Shown: in pieces, positions 10,681-22,359 of the stretch
How the letters are laid out: every line of letters starts with the position of its first letter
How positions within the stretch are numbered: the first letter of the stretch is position 1
Assembly: GCA_949130495.1 (NCBI GenBank)
Contig: OX422218.1
Span: forward strand, 39,938,651-40,002,650
DNA length: 64,000 nt
From: Sambucus nigra
Taxonomy: Eukaryota > Streptophyta > Magnoliopsida > Dipsacales > Adoxaceae
Direction of reading: 5' to 3'
Made by a program: the position numbers and the translations under genes
Notes under the pieces: generated by a model
Seen by the model: only the letters and a program-made list of their open reading frames with translations
Database searches by the model: none
What the model was told of the DNA's origin: nothing

Positions 10681-11384
10681 ACAAAACCCATTGATGATAG
10701 ATGCAAGGATATGATACTCAGCTTTATAAAAAAATAAGAATGTCTCTTAGACCGTAATGAGCTTGATCAAAATTGATTCAGAGGCATAATTATCGATTTT
10801 GGCTGGACCGACACCTATAAAGAGCCTTTTGGGAAAAAATGAGCTTAATCACAATGGATTCAGAGGCGCTAACCCTTTTTTTTTGGAGAAAGGGGCTTGA
10901 TCTTGATGGATTTAGAGGCGTATTGAATTTGTGGAACATGCGTACATAGTACAAGATCATGTATTCAATGTAGGTCAAGTTCCCAAAAGTAAATGTTTTC
11001 TTTTAAATGAGAAAACAAAAATATTTAGTGGATACCCATATTAGTTTCTTAAAAAATCTTGATTAAGACAATCACGTACTGGATAAAAAAAACACAATGT
11101 GTACTCTTAATGACAAGAGAATCATTCGAAAAATTTGTTCCAATTTTATGTCAGATCACTCAGCTCAAATGGGCCGGATTGGACAAATTAGAGTTTGATC
11201 CATCTGTTTTTAAACACGTTCTCTTAACTGGGTATCAAAATAGTTTTGAAATAATTTGTTTTGGCAGTTAAAACAAGAATGGGGTTAAGATTAATGATGA
11301 CAAATAATGGGAGACGTCTCTGCAGTTTATTAACTAATGAGAACCTGAGATCAAGAACCTTAATACACAATAGAAGCTTGTGCA

Positions 11385-11700
11385 CTATTTCTGAACAAAT
11401 TTCCCATTTTCTTTCATGATGCGGATCAATGAAAATTTGTCTTTGACATGTGCGAGGTAAAGTCCACAGGTTGGGGCCATACTCGTTGCAGTCGTCGTTT
11501 TTGCTTTCGAGATGCGTTGAACATCAGGAACTGTTAAATTTCCAGTACCAACTGATTTATTAACACCCATAATCAAACTAACCACGTCGTCCAGAAAGGA
11601 GCGGGCCTGAGAATGGAGAAGTTGGTAACAAGAATAGGCAAAGTTTTGTAACCGGCAGACGGTATCAATAAATGGTAACTACTGCCGCCGGAGAAACATA
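11385..11700 (-). pseudogene. C-terminal fragment of a TruA-family tRNA pseudouridine synthase inside the LTR element, copy 1
   Basis: On the minus strand, from about 11700 to the stop at 11385, the frame reads NFAYSCYQLLHSQARSFLD, then VVSLIMG, GTGNLTVPDVQRI, KAKT and SMAPTCGLYL. This is the C-terminal pattern of TruA-type tRNA pseudouridine synthases: a Phe-rich ARSF helix, a V-G turn, a K-T pair, and MAPxxGLYL near the end. Those enzymes isomerise uridines in the tRNA anticodon arm. The catalytic Asp lies upstream in the family and is not present here. The fragment starts about 40 bp after the primer site, shares the strand of the element and ends at a normal stop, so it is best read as transduced host sequence. 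A stop near 11690 and the missing N-terminus mean no complete enzyme. Family assignment rests on motif recall only. Confidence 0.65.
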
Positions 11701-11747
11701 ATATCAGGATCGGGATTACTCGTGAGAGCTTTACCGCTATGATACGA

Positions 11748-11964
11748 TGTAGAATTTAAAATCTTAAAACAATCTTAAAACAAGCCCAACGGTTTACAAT
11801 CTTAAAACAATATACGTGTTATAAAGATTTGTTCCTTCATAAAAGGAGAAAAACAGGGTAAGCCTTTTTTAATAGCACACGTGAATAACCTCGTGATGAC
11901 TTTTTCTATTTGATGTTAATTGTTTCCAACTTGGGGTTGTGCATGATATCTAATATCCATAACA
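11748..11964 (-). repeat. 5' LTR of the TruA-carrying element, copy 1 (internally deleted)
   Basis: Starts TGTAGAATTT and ends CCATAACA, followed by TTTAT. Compared with the 271-bp partner it lacks about 55 bp including the TATA-like box, so this copy could not drive transcription from its own 5' LTR. Copy 2 keeps the full sequence at 43055-43324. Confidence 0.8.
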
Positions 11965-14900
11965 TTTATGTCCACAAAATAATACAAAACTTAAAAAAAT
12001 AAAATAAAAAAAAGCCCAAATGAGGTCGCCAGGCTTGCTATAGGGTGGTACATATAAACTTTCCCTTATGAAAAAACAAGAAATGTCTTCATTTTAAAAA
12101 GTGAGTAAAAAAATGGTTTTAAATACTTTATATTCATAATCGAGTCGGACAGAGTATCAAAAAATATCGGATCGAGGGACACGCATATTGAGAGATCGTT
12201 TCATTTCGGGAGATAGACTCTCATTGTTTGTTATTATAACTCAAGATATGAACATGTTTGAGTATCCATGAGTCTTCAATAGATATATCTTACGGATTTG
12301 AGTACGTATGATAAACCAACTCATTTGAATGCCTATCATGAATTTTTTGACTGCCAAAACTCCAATGATACACCTGATAAATTGAATACCTGATCCAACA
12401 CCATTTCCACAATACTAATTTTACAACTCACATGACAAAACCACAAACACTATTTTCCCGGTTTTATTTTCTTCAACTAAACTCACACGCTTCACAACAT
12501 TAGCATGTAATGTTTCATATATCTTCCACGCATGCCAAGACAAAATCGTCATCCACTACTATTTATAACTAAGAAATTTAGGACATAGTCAAATTCGTAA
12601 GTTATATCTATTTAAGACTCATGGGTATGATTTTGGGTTGAATTCTTGTTGAGTGTTGTTTTTTTATATAACGTAACACAATATTATAAAGTACTTAAAA
12701 TGTTCTGATAAGTTTACACTTTAATATGTTGTCGATTATCTCCTAAATTAGTTTACTAGTAAAATGAAAAAAAAAATATTTTGCATCTAATAATTACAAC
12801 TAGGAATTAGGTTATAAATCTTTAGTATATGTGTAAATGGGACCAAAGAGAAAATGAATTAATTAAAAGAATTAAATTTCAATGTTCCCCTTAAAAAAAA
12901 AGATTGTATGAGAGATTTTTTTTATTTTTTTCAATTTATAACAAGATAAAGTCGAAACATTCTTTGGGTCCGGGAATGTGGGTCCGTTCCAGCTGCACTA
13001 ATTAATCGTAATTTTTTTTCATTAGTTAAAAAAAATGTATAATAGACTTTTTTATTAATAAACATAGCTTTTATTATTTATGAAAAAAATATTTTTTCTT
13101 AATTTTATTTAAAAGTTGTTTAATTTTAATGAAAAAATGTTTTTTTATACAAAAAACTGTTTTTGTATTAAAAACTATTTTATATCCACAAAATAATGCA
13201 AAACTTAAAAAAAAAAAAAAAAAAAACCCCAAATGCGGTCGCCAAGCGGGCTACAAGGTGGTACATATAAACTTTCCCTTCTATAAATACAAGAAATATC
13301 TTCATTTTAAATATTGAGTGAAAGAATAGTTTTAAATACTTGATATTCCTAATCAAGTCGCACAGAGTATCAAACATTATCGGATCGTGGGAGACGCATA
13401 TTGAGAGATCATTTCATTTTGGAAGATAGACTCTCATTTTTCATTATTGTAACTCAAGATATGAACGAGTCTGAGTACCCATGATACTTCAATAGATATA
13501 TCTTACGGATTTGAGTACGTGTGATGTACCAACTCATTTGAATGCCTATCATGAATTTTTTGACTACCAAAACTCAAATGATACACCTAATAAATTGAAT
13601 ACCCGATCCAACACCATTTCCTGAATACTAATTTAATAACTCACATGATTAAACCACAAACACTATCTGCCCTATTTTATTTTCTTCAATTAAACTCACA
13701 CGCTTCCCAACATTGGCATTCCCTGTCTCCTATATCTTCCACACATGCCAAACCAAAATCGTCTTCCACTACTAGTTATAACAAAAAATTTAGGACATAC
13801 TCAAATACGTAAGATATATCTATTTAAGACTCATAATTATGTTTTGGGGATGAATTCTTGTTGAGTTTTGTTCTTATATAACGTAACACAACGTTATAAA
13901 GTACTTAAATTGTTCAGATAAGTTTACACTTTAATATGTTGTCGAATATGTCCTCAATTTTTTTAATAGTCAAATGAAAAAAAAATATTAAGCATCTAAT
14001 AATTACAAAAAGGAATTATGTTTTAAATCTTTAGCATATGTGTAAATGGGACCAATGAGAAAATGAATTCATTAAAAGAATTAAATTTCAATGTTCCCCT
14101 TAAAAAACATATTGTAAGAGAGAATTTTATTTTATTTTTTTCAATTTACAACAAGATAAAGTCAAAACATTCTTTGGGTCTGGGGAATGTGGGTCCGCAC
14201 CAGCGGACTAATTAATCGCGATATTTCTTCATTAATTAAAAAAACTATTTTATAGATTTTTTTATAGATAAACATAGTTTTTATTATTTATGAAAAAAAA
14301 TTAATTTTAATTAAAAGTTGTTTAGTTTTAATTAAAAAATGTACTTTTTTGTATAAATCTGTTTTCTATTAAAAACTGTTTTTATATCCACAAAATAATG
14401 CAAAACTTAAAAAAAGAATAAAAAAAAATGTTTAAATGCGGTCGCTAGGCGGGCTATAGGGCAGTACATACAAACTTTCCCTTCTATAAATAGAACAAAT
14501 GTCTTCATTTTAAAATGTGAGTGAAAAAATGGTTTTAAATACTTTATATTCATAATCGAGTCGGACAGAGTATCCAAAAATATCGGATCGAGGGACACGC
14601 ATATTGAGAGATCGTTTAATTTCAGGAGATAGACTCTCATTGTTTATTATTGTAACTCAAGTTGTGAACATGTTTGTGTACCCATGAGTCTTCAATAGAT
14701 ATATCTTATGGCTTTCAGTACGTTTGATGAACCAACTCATTTGAATGCCTATCATGAATTTTTTGATTGCCAAAACTCTAGTGATACACCTGATAAATTG
14801 AGTACCTAATCCAACACCATTTCCCCAATACTAATTTTATAACTCACATGACGAAACCACAAACACTATTTTCCTAGTTTTATATTCTTCAACTAAACTC

Positions 14901-15589
14901 ACACACTTCACAACATTAGCCTTCACTGTTTCATATATCTTCCACTCATGCCAAGCAAAAATCGTCTTCCACTACTATTTATAACTAAGAAATTTAGGAC
15001 ATACTCAAATTCGTAAGTTATATCTATTTAAGACTCATTGGTATGATTTTGGGTTGAATTCTTGTTGAGTTTTGTTTTTTATGTAACGTAACCCAGTATT
15101 ATAAAGTACTTAAATTGTTCAGAAAAGTTTACACTTTGATATGTTGTCGAATTTGTCATCAATTATTTTAATAGTCAAATGAAAAAAATATATTTTGCAT
15201 CTAATAATTACAACTAGGAATTAGGTTATAAATCTTTAGCATATGTGTAAATGGGACCAATGAGAATATGAATTCCATAAAAGAATTAAATTTCAATGTT
15301 CCCCTTAAAAAACATATTGTATTAGAGCATTTTTTTTATATTTTTCAATTTAGAACAAGATAAAGTCGAAACATTATTTGGGAGTGGGAATGTGGGTCTG
15401 CGCCAATGGCACTAATTAATCGCGATCTTTTTTCATTAATTAAAAAACACTTTTATAGAATTTTTTTTAATTAATAAACATAGTTTTTATTATTTATAAT
15501 TTTTTTAATTTTAATTAAAAGTTGTTTAACTTTAATAAAAAAACTTTTTTTATATAAAAATCATTTTTTAAATAAAAAAGTGCTTTTAT
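11965..15589. repeat. Array of three 1.2-kb tandem units
   Basis: The landmark TCCACAAAATAAT occurs at about 11971, 13185 and 14387, giving units of about 1214, 1202 and 1203 bp. Each carries TCGGACAGAGTATC or a variant, AATGCCTATCATGAATTTTTT, GGGTCCGC(G/T/A)CCA(G/A)(C/T)GG and AATTAATCG near its right part. The units have diverged slightly from each other. No conserved open frame runs through all units, so they are non-coding. Related units lie at 43325-45767 and a diverged partial one at 39700-40075. Confidence 0.85.
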
Positions 15590-15614
15590 TGTAGAATTTA
15601 ATAACTCAATACTT
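15590..15614 (-). mobile_element. 25-bp stub of the TruA element LTR at the junction with module C2
   Basis: After TTTAT the sequence reads TGTAGAATTTAATAACTCAA, exactly the outer end of the LTR at 43055. It then switches at 15615 to CAGACGACATAC of the LINE module. The same junction is at 45768-45793. It shows that an insertion at the same TTTAT site once continued here and was cut by a later exchange. Confidence 0.8.
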
Positions 15615-17290
15615 CAGACGACATACAATTCTAGAAAAAGAGGTGAACTATGTCGTCGTGGAGGTGTCGAAGCAGGCGACGACCTACGTAGCGGGTTGTG
15701 GAAATGCGATGGAGGCAGGGAATTCACACCTGGGCATTCTGAGATGTATACTACGGACATTACGATTATGGCTTCGACAACCACGCTCAAAACAGGAACA
15801 GGAGGGGAACTCATCAGAGGCATCATGGAGGAGAAACAAAAGGTCGTCAGCGAGGGAATACTGCAGACCGGTAAACCGGAGAGAGGGGTAAGGAATGCAA
15901 AGCTTGTGCCGATTACGCCGTCAGCTGGATCAAAAGCCGACGACAGTAGCATCCCCGCACACGGATGGGCGGTTGAGACACTGTTGCCCGATGGCGAGGA
16001 CTCATCATGGAACAAAGCGGACAGCCCCAGTTCAGACGCTGCACGCGTATGCAGGCCACACTTTGAGTTGGGTCCAAAAAAAAATTGATCAGCGTGTAGG
16101 GTGTAAACCATTTAATATAGTGAAAGACACTACAAAGGGATAGAACCAGGTGTGAGTGGAACAGTTATTAATTGTATAGAAGGGACAAAAAAGGATGGAA
16201 GGGCACAGTGCCACATTGACAACGCATGTGTGGAAAAAAATAATTTATTTAAGGAAAAAGGGTGGATTTCTGTAAAGGGTAATAAAGATCTCAATAATCA
16301 GTCTCTAGATGGTGGGGTAGATTTATTAAATAGCAGTAGTAGGGTATATGTCTCTACTCACATGCCACTTTCGTCTTATGCGAAATTGGAAAATGAGTGC
16401 GCGGGGGTTATTCCTGAAAGGGGTGTACAAGTGGAAAATTATTTAGTCAGTGGCGGATCTCGGGGGATCGAAACCTGGAAGAAATTATTTATTTCAGCCA
16501 GGCAAACGGTTAAACAAGTGGCAGTTAATGGGAGGATCCCTATTTCAGGTGTCAAAACTACGCATGCTGTCAATATGGGTGGATCTGTCAACTCAGACAA
16601 GGGGACAATGTGTGAGGAATATAAAGAATGTTGTTCTAATAAACGTGGTGGTTTATTGAACAATTTGTGCAGTAATTGTGTGGGGACCATACCAAATTCC
16701 AAGCAAAAATATCATGTGTCACGGGGGAATTATGATGGAGGCAATAAAATCAGAGAGGGGATGTTTTCGTCTGAGAATAGGGTTAAATTAGTAATTATTA
16801 ATCTGAGGGGGGTGAAAATAAGGAAGGAGGGGAGTTAAGGAAAAATCATGGGTCATAGGTGTTCACAAAAAAAAAATAAAGTGAAGAATGAGGTTTAACT
16901 CGGATCATCCTTTTTAAATCTCAAAAATATTAAGGCGTTTAGTAGTGTGCGAAAAAAAGGAATAAAAGGCAAGGCAGTGGGGAAATGTAGTGAGGGGAAA
17001 AAAGCGATGGCGGTGGCTAGCGAAATGTCGACGGGGGATAGTAAAAAAGAGGATGCGTCTTTTCAGGAACTAAACGATTCGAGACTATGGGTAGAGTTAA
17101 AGATTCCAAACCAGGAAGAAATTATTAATACTAATGAGGAAGAAGGCTGGGACAAAGATCCGATGGGATGGAGGGAGGACTTATTCGGATCTTTTAGCAA
17201 CGACGCGGGAATTGTTTTTAAGGGGTGCGAGATGGAGGGGGCCTTCCCTTCTGTGTGGGAGGCGACTTCAATGTGTTACGATTCGGAATG
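15615..17290 (+). pseudogene. LINE ORF1-type linker region (module C2, head-truncated)
   Basis: Corresponds to 5940-7620 of module C1, so the DUF4283 part and the whole minus-strand ORF1 are absent. Frames at 15696-16088 and 16152-16838 keep the polar linker, including MADLGG-adjacent and NKRGGLLNNLC segments. Frame breaks occur at the A run near 16076 and at about 16838. A frame from 16947 carries RLWVELKIPNQEEIIN and MGWREDL. The strand and order match C1. Confidence 0.75.
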
Positions 17291-17940
17291 AAAAGAAGCA
17301 ACGGTGTTATAATTGATCGATATATGAGAGATTTCTCTGACTTCATTAACGGGATGGAGCTAATGGACTTAACCCTAGAAGGGGGTTTGTTTACCAGGTC
17401 GAGCCTCAGGGATCTGCCGTCTTTATCTCGACTATACAGATTTCTTATATCTCTGGGTTAGGAGGAGCATTTTCCAGGTGTAATCCAGTCTTGTTTACCT
17501 AGGTTGACGTCGGATCATTGTCCTATTCTCCTTGAATGTGGGGGATTGAGGGAAGGGAGGATTCCATTTAGATTTGAGAATATGTGACTCAAGGAACCGA
17601 ATTTTCAGGATAGAGTTAGAGATTGGTGGCTTGGGTATGAGGTGGAAGGGAATGCTAGTTTCAGATTGGCTGTAAAGCTAAGTTTGCTCAAAGAAGATTT
17701 AAGGAAGTGGAACAGAGAAGTGTTAGGTAATATTCACGTGGTTATAACAAGTTTGATGAAGGAGATAAGAAGTCTTGATGAGAAAGAAGAGACATACAGG
17801 CTATCGGAAGAGGAGAGGAGAGCTAGAGAGACTAAAAAGGGGGAGTTAGGGCTGAGGTTAAAGAAATCAGTTGGTGACAAAACCCCAGGGCTCTATGGTT
17901 GAGGGAAGGAGAATCGAATACTAAGTTCTTTCACAAAGCT
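17225..17940 (+). pseudogene. LINE endonuclease C-terminal half (module C2)
   Basis: Frame from 17225 reads CVGGDFNVLRFG, then MRDFSDFING and FLISLG followed by TAG in place of a Trp codon. It goes on to TSDHCPILL and then a TGA replacing Trp at about 17581. The frame 17642-17902 carries WNREVLGNI. The sequence stops at CACAAAGCT (17940), where the next tandem unit begins. RT is absent. Confidence 0.8.
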
Positions 17941-18390
17941 TCAAAACTGTGTTATAAAGTGACGGAGTGGTCTTTTGAGACACTAATTACAACGTAATTT
18001 TACAAGAGTTCACAACTTTAAATTAACAAAAGTCATAGCGTTTTTCAAGCGTAATATTTCAAAATTATTTTATTTTAAACTGTAGAGCTAAATAAGTATT
18101 TTGTGAAATAATATTACTGTAATTACGTAGTTGTTATAATTACAATATCATTTTAATTGAATAATATTGGTATTATTTTAAACAAATGACATTGTTACAT
18201 AAACAAATCATTTCATTATTTTAGAGTAAACCACGGTGTAAGTTTAACAAAAATTGTTCCTGTTGTAATTTTAATATAACTTATAAGTTTGACTTTTATT
18301 TAAATTTTACAGTTTTCTAAAAAAAAAAAAATTAGTAATTATGATATTTGAGTAGTCTGTTATATGTTATATATTTGAGTAGCCTCTCCT
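17941..18390. repeat. Repeat X (start of C3)
   Basis: Nearly identical to 3482-3930. It abuts the truncated endonuclease of C2 with no spacer. Confidence 0.75.
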
Positions 18391-18508
18391 AGTGGCTCTT
18401 ACAAGCGGTAAAGAAAAAATAAATAACACTAAAATTTACAAGATCTTGTACGAGAAAAATAAGACGTTAAATTATATTTAAGTGTCAATTTCTCCTCACG
18501 AGTTAAGG

Positions 18509-20060
18509 TCAAAAACTCCACTTAATAATTCTTGATTCTTTCTTTTGAGTGTTATAGTCCACCAAGTCATCTTCAGTGTTGCCTAGGATATCGAATGAAT
18601 TGGTATCTTGTGTTTGAATATGTATGTTTCTTCCTTTTTTAATAATTGAATCTTCAATAAAAGCCCTAGATTTGGCTGAATTAGGACTCAGGCTGAATTA
18701 TGACTCAATCCTAAATTAAATTTGGGGAGCTCGACTAATAAATTCAATCCATGACTGATTAAATTTGATATATCATCTAGAGCTGGCATTTCATCTTCAG
18801 AAATTGAATTATTATTCTCACTATTGACACTGTCACAATAATCCACTATTTTAGATGCCAATATAATTGATGATACCACGTCCACTATACGATCCGGTAT
18901 CACTATTTTCCCCACGCTACCTGATTTAGAGTTTATGCCATGTGCATTACTTATGGTATCATATTGAACAAGGCTTGTGTCAACCGGATTCTTGGGGGTA
19001 TGCTCCATATTATTTGGTAAATCTTTAGAAGTCAACAAGTCAAATTGTTATGAGCCACATGTGGAGTTGAGGTGTAATTTAATCTAGCTAACTATACGTG
19101 ATTTTCCTGCTGAACAGGTGGATCCAAATTTTTTCCATTATTCACCACGTGTACAGTTGGAGCTTCTTGATTTAAGGATATATAGCCACCTGCATCATTA
19201 GCCCTAGCATCTAACCCAAAATTCTCTCAGGTAGAGATATGTTTGCCTACAAACTCTTTTTCCATCTTATTATTCAAGTGAGTTCCATTTTTTTTCAAAA
19301 AATGAAAATGTTTTTTCGTACCTTGGTTAGAAACTCTTTGAGGTTTCTCGGATCCATGATGGAATTTATGCTTGACATTTTTACAATTTGAAATTGTGTG
19401 TCCAACACTTCCACCATAATCACAAAAAGGTAGGGTATTCACAAAGGAAACTTTTATTGGAATTTTCTCATTTTCAACTTCAACCACCACAACAGTAGGA
19501 AGATTGAAAGAAAAATCACCTTCAATAAGAACCGTAACATATAAACCATACTTTTGGTTAATTGTAGATGAGTCGTTTCGAATGGGGATTCCAATGCCGC
19601 GAGCAATTTCCAATAATAATCCCTGGTGCCAAAAAACTACAGGTAAATCCAAAAATCGAACCCAAACATGGACATATGAGGAAACAAAAGATGAGGGGTT
19701 AAAGTTTGGACACCTATGAAAAATTTTAAAAAAAAAAAATTTCTAATTTTAAGGGGCCAGGCATCCATGCCCTTGAAAGATCTTCTTGAGAATCAATGTA
19801 AATAGTATAATATCCTTTACCTTTGGGAGTAAGCTTCAACGGATTTTGTGGCAGCCCTGTTTTTCAGGTACTTTTCATCAACTCCTCTGTAGTTGGAACA
19901 TGCTTGCCCTTCTCTAAAATCAACCTTCCCAACAATCTAGATTTAAAAGATCGAAGTGACTCTGTGTAGACATTTTCAGAGATCTTAATAACAGGAGTGT
20001 CGTGATGATAGTGGGGCTGAGGTAGATCGAGAAAGTCAGAAGACATCTGTGAGGTTCCAT
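18509..20060 (-). pseudogene. LINE ORF1-type DUF4283/CCHC remnant (module C3)
   Basis: Same architecture as the C1 copy on the minus strand. The zinc knuckle here is intact in frame: FCDYGGSVGHTISNC gives Cys, His and Cys positions of a CCHC_4-type knuckle, though the second Cys is Gly, so binding is doubtful. The A run near 19730 shifts frame within the domain, and the C-terminal acidic part is the frame 18688-19038. The final 60 residues are in another frame because of the LSHNSA/LSPNSA duplication shared with all copies. Not a functional gene. Confidence 0.8.
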
Positions 20061-21160
20061 GCGCGCCTGAGTGAGCCAGGCAATAGGTGGATTCGCGTGA
20101 TGGGTCTTCCCCTGCACCTATGGGGGGAAGAAGTTTTTAAAGCTGTTGGTGATAAATGTGGAGGCTTTGCAAGAGTTGACCATGCTATCTTAATAGGTGA
20201 GGACTTGCGCTGGGCTAGAATCCTCGTACATGGGATGGAGCTCCTCCCAACCAAAATAACCATCGCTAGTGGGGGCTGGGTGTTTGTTTTAACCATCGGT
20301 GAGAACGTTGAGTTATGTATAAGTGGTGCTGTTGCAACTCAAATAGAGGAATGCACTTTGTTATCATTCGAGGTTCCTGATGCAGATGGGCAACTTCAAA
20401 CGACATAAATTCTAGAAAAGAGGTGAATTGTGTCGCCGTGAAGGTTCCTAAGTAGGTGACGACCTACGTAGAGGGTTGTGGTAAATGTGATGGAGGCAGG
20501 GAATTCGTACCTGGGCATGTTGAGCTTTATACTACGGACATTACGACTACGGATTCGACAGCAACGCTCAAAACAGGAATAGGAGGGGATCTGATCGGAG
20601 GCATCATGGAGGAGAAACAAAAGGTCGTCTGCGAGGGAATACTACAGACCAGTAAACCGAAGATAGGGGTAGGGAATGGGAAGCCGTAGATAGTATAATC
20701 ATGGGTCATAGGTGTTCACAAAAAAAAATAAAGTGAAGAATGATGTTTAACTCGGATCATCCTTCTTAAATCTCAAAAATATTAAAGCGTTTAGTAGTGT
20801 GGGAAAAAAGGAATAAAAGGCAAGGCAGTGGGGAAATGTAGTGAGGGGAAAAAGCGATGGTGGTGGCTAGCGAAATGTCAACGGGGGATAGTAAAAAAGA
20901 GGATTCGTCTTTTCAGGAACTAAATGATTCGAGACTATGGGTAGAGTTAAAGATTCCAAACCAGGAAGAAATTATTAATACTAATGAGGAAGAAGGATGG
21001 GACAAAGATCCGATGGGATGGAGGGAGGACTTATTAGGATCTTTTAGCAACGACGCGGGAATTGTTTTTAAGGGGTGCGAGATGGAGGGGGCCTTCCCTT
21101 CTGTGTGGGAGGCGACTTCAATGTGGTGCGATTCGAAACGAAAAGAAACAACGGTGGTAT
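20041..21160 (+). pseudogene. Second LINE ORF1-type remnant with internal deletion (module C3)
   Basis: The DUF4283 segment NRWIRVMGLPLHLWGEEVF is open from 20049 to 20408. After a stop, the linker frame 20456-20689 ends at the 940-bp deletion with its 12-bp filler. Sequence resumes with AATCATGGGTCATAGG, as in C2 near 16845, and the frame 20857-21162 carries RLWVELKIPNQEEI. The deletion removed the lysine- and serine-rich middle of the linker. Confidence 0.75.
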
Positions 21161-21790
21161 AATTGATCGATATATGAGAGATTTCTCAGACTTCATTAAC
21201 GGGATGGAGCTAATGGACTTAACCCTAGAAGGGGGTTTGTTTACCAGGTCGAGCCTCAGGGATCTGCCGTCTTTATCTCGACTATACAGATTTCTTATAT
21301 CTCTGGGTTAGGAGGAGCATTTTCCAGGTGTAATCCAGTCTTGTTTACCTAGGTTGACGTCGGATCATTGTCCTATTCTTCTTGAATGTGGGGGATTGAG
21401 GGAAGGGAGGATTCCATTTAGATTTGAGAATATGTGACTCAAGGAACCGAATTTTCAGGATAGAGTTAGAGATTGGTGGCTTGGGTATGAGGTGGAAGGG
21501 AATGCTAGTTTCAGATTGGCTGTAAAGCTAAGTTTGCTCAAAGAAGATTTAAGGAAGTGGAACAGAGAAGTGTTAGGTAATATTCACGTGGTTATAACAA
21601 GTTTGATGAAGGAGATAAGAAGTCTTGATGAGAAAGAAGAGACATACAGGCTATCGGAAGAGGAGAGGAGAGCTAGAGAGACTAAAAAGGGGGAGTTAGG
21701 GCTGAGGTTAAAGAAATCAGTTGGTGACAAAAACCCAGGGCTCTATGGTTGAGGGAAGGAGAATCGAATACTAAGTTCTTTCACAAAGCT
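21075..21790 (+). pseudogene. LINE endonuclease C-terminal half (module C3)
   Basis: Frame from 21075 reads CVGGDFNVVRF and ends FLISLG before the shared [12 protein letters not shown] and the TGA near 21437 are as in C2. The frame 21492-21752 covers the post-endonuclease linker. It is cut at CACAAAGCT (21790) by the next unit, so RT is absent. Confidence 0.8.
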
Positions 21791-22240
21791 TCAAAACTGT
21801 GTTATAAAGTGACGGAGTGGTCTTTTGAGACACTAATTACAACGTAATTTTACAAGAGTTCACAACTTTAAATTAACAAAAGTCATAGCGTTTTTCAAGC
21901 GTAATATTTCAAAATTATTTTATTTTAAACTGTAGAGCTAAATAAGTATTTTGTGAAATAATATTACTGTAATTACGTAGTCGTTATAATTACAATATCA
22001 TTTTAATTGAATAATGTTGGTATTATTTTAAACAAATGACATTGTTACATAAACAAATCATTTCATTATTTTAGAGTAAACCACGGTGTCAGTTTAACAA
22101 AAATTGTTCCTGTTGTAATTTTAATATAACTTATAAGTTTGACTTTTATTTAAATTTTACAGTTTTCTAAAAAAAAAAAAAATTAGTAATTATGATATTT
22201 GAGTAGTCTGTTATATGTTATATATTTGAGTAGCCTCTCC
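21791..22240. repeat. Repeat X (start of C4)
   Basis: Same sequence and same joint as at 17941. Differences from the C3 copy are scattered single bases. Confidence 0.75.
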
Positions 22241-22359
22241 TAGTGGCTCTTACAAGCGGTAAAGAAAAAATAAATAACACTAAAATTTACAAGATCTTGT
22301 ACGAGAAAAATAAGACGTTAAATTATATTTAAGTGTCAATTTCTCCTCACGAGTTAAGG

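Larger units (their letters stand above)
10025..11964 (-). mobile_element. Small LTR retrotransposon carrying a TruA-type gene fragment (copy 1)
   Basis: A 1940-bp element with LTRs at 10025-10295 and 11748-11964, flanked by the 5-bp duplication TTTAT on both sides. LTRs start TG and end CA. On the minus strand the right LTR is the 5' LTR. It is followed at 11747-11736 by a primer site TCGTATCATAGC, intact as TGGTATCATAGC in copy 2, which fits the initiator-Met tRNA used by Ty1/copia. A polypurine tract CTTGAGGGGGAA precedes the 3' LTR, and just before it the frame LGVSTPPTLRLRG resembles the end of copia pol. No gag, integrase or RT was seen, so it is non-autonomous. Uninterrupted versions of the insertion site exist in neighbouring 1.2-kb units near 13180 and 14382. 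Confidence 0.85.

Noticed and set aside
10790..10978. 62-codon minus-strand frame inside the LTR element, as a possible gag
   Set aside because: It shows no gag motif and is not kept open in copy 2.
15614..16111. 165-codon minus-strand frame in module C2, with counterparts in C1 and C6
   Set aside because: It mirrors the plus-strand LINE linker; the plus strand connects to DUF4283 and endonuclease motifs and the minus strand to nothing.
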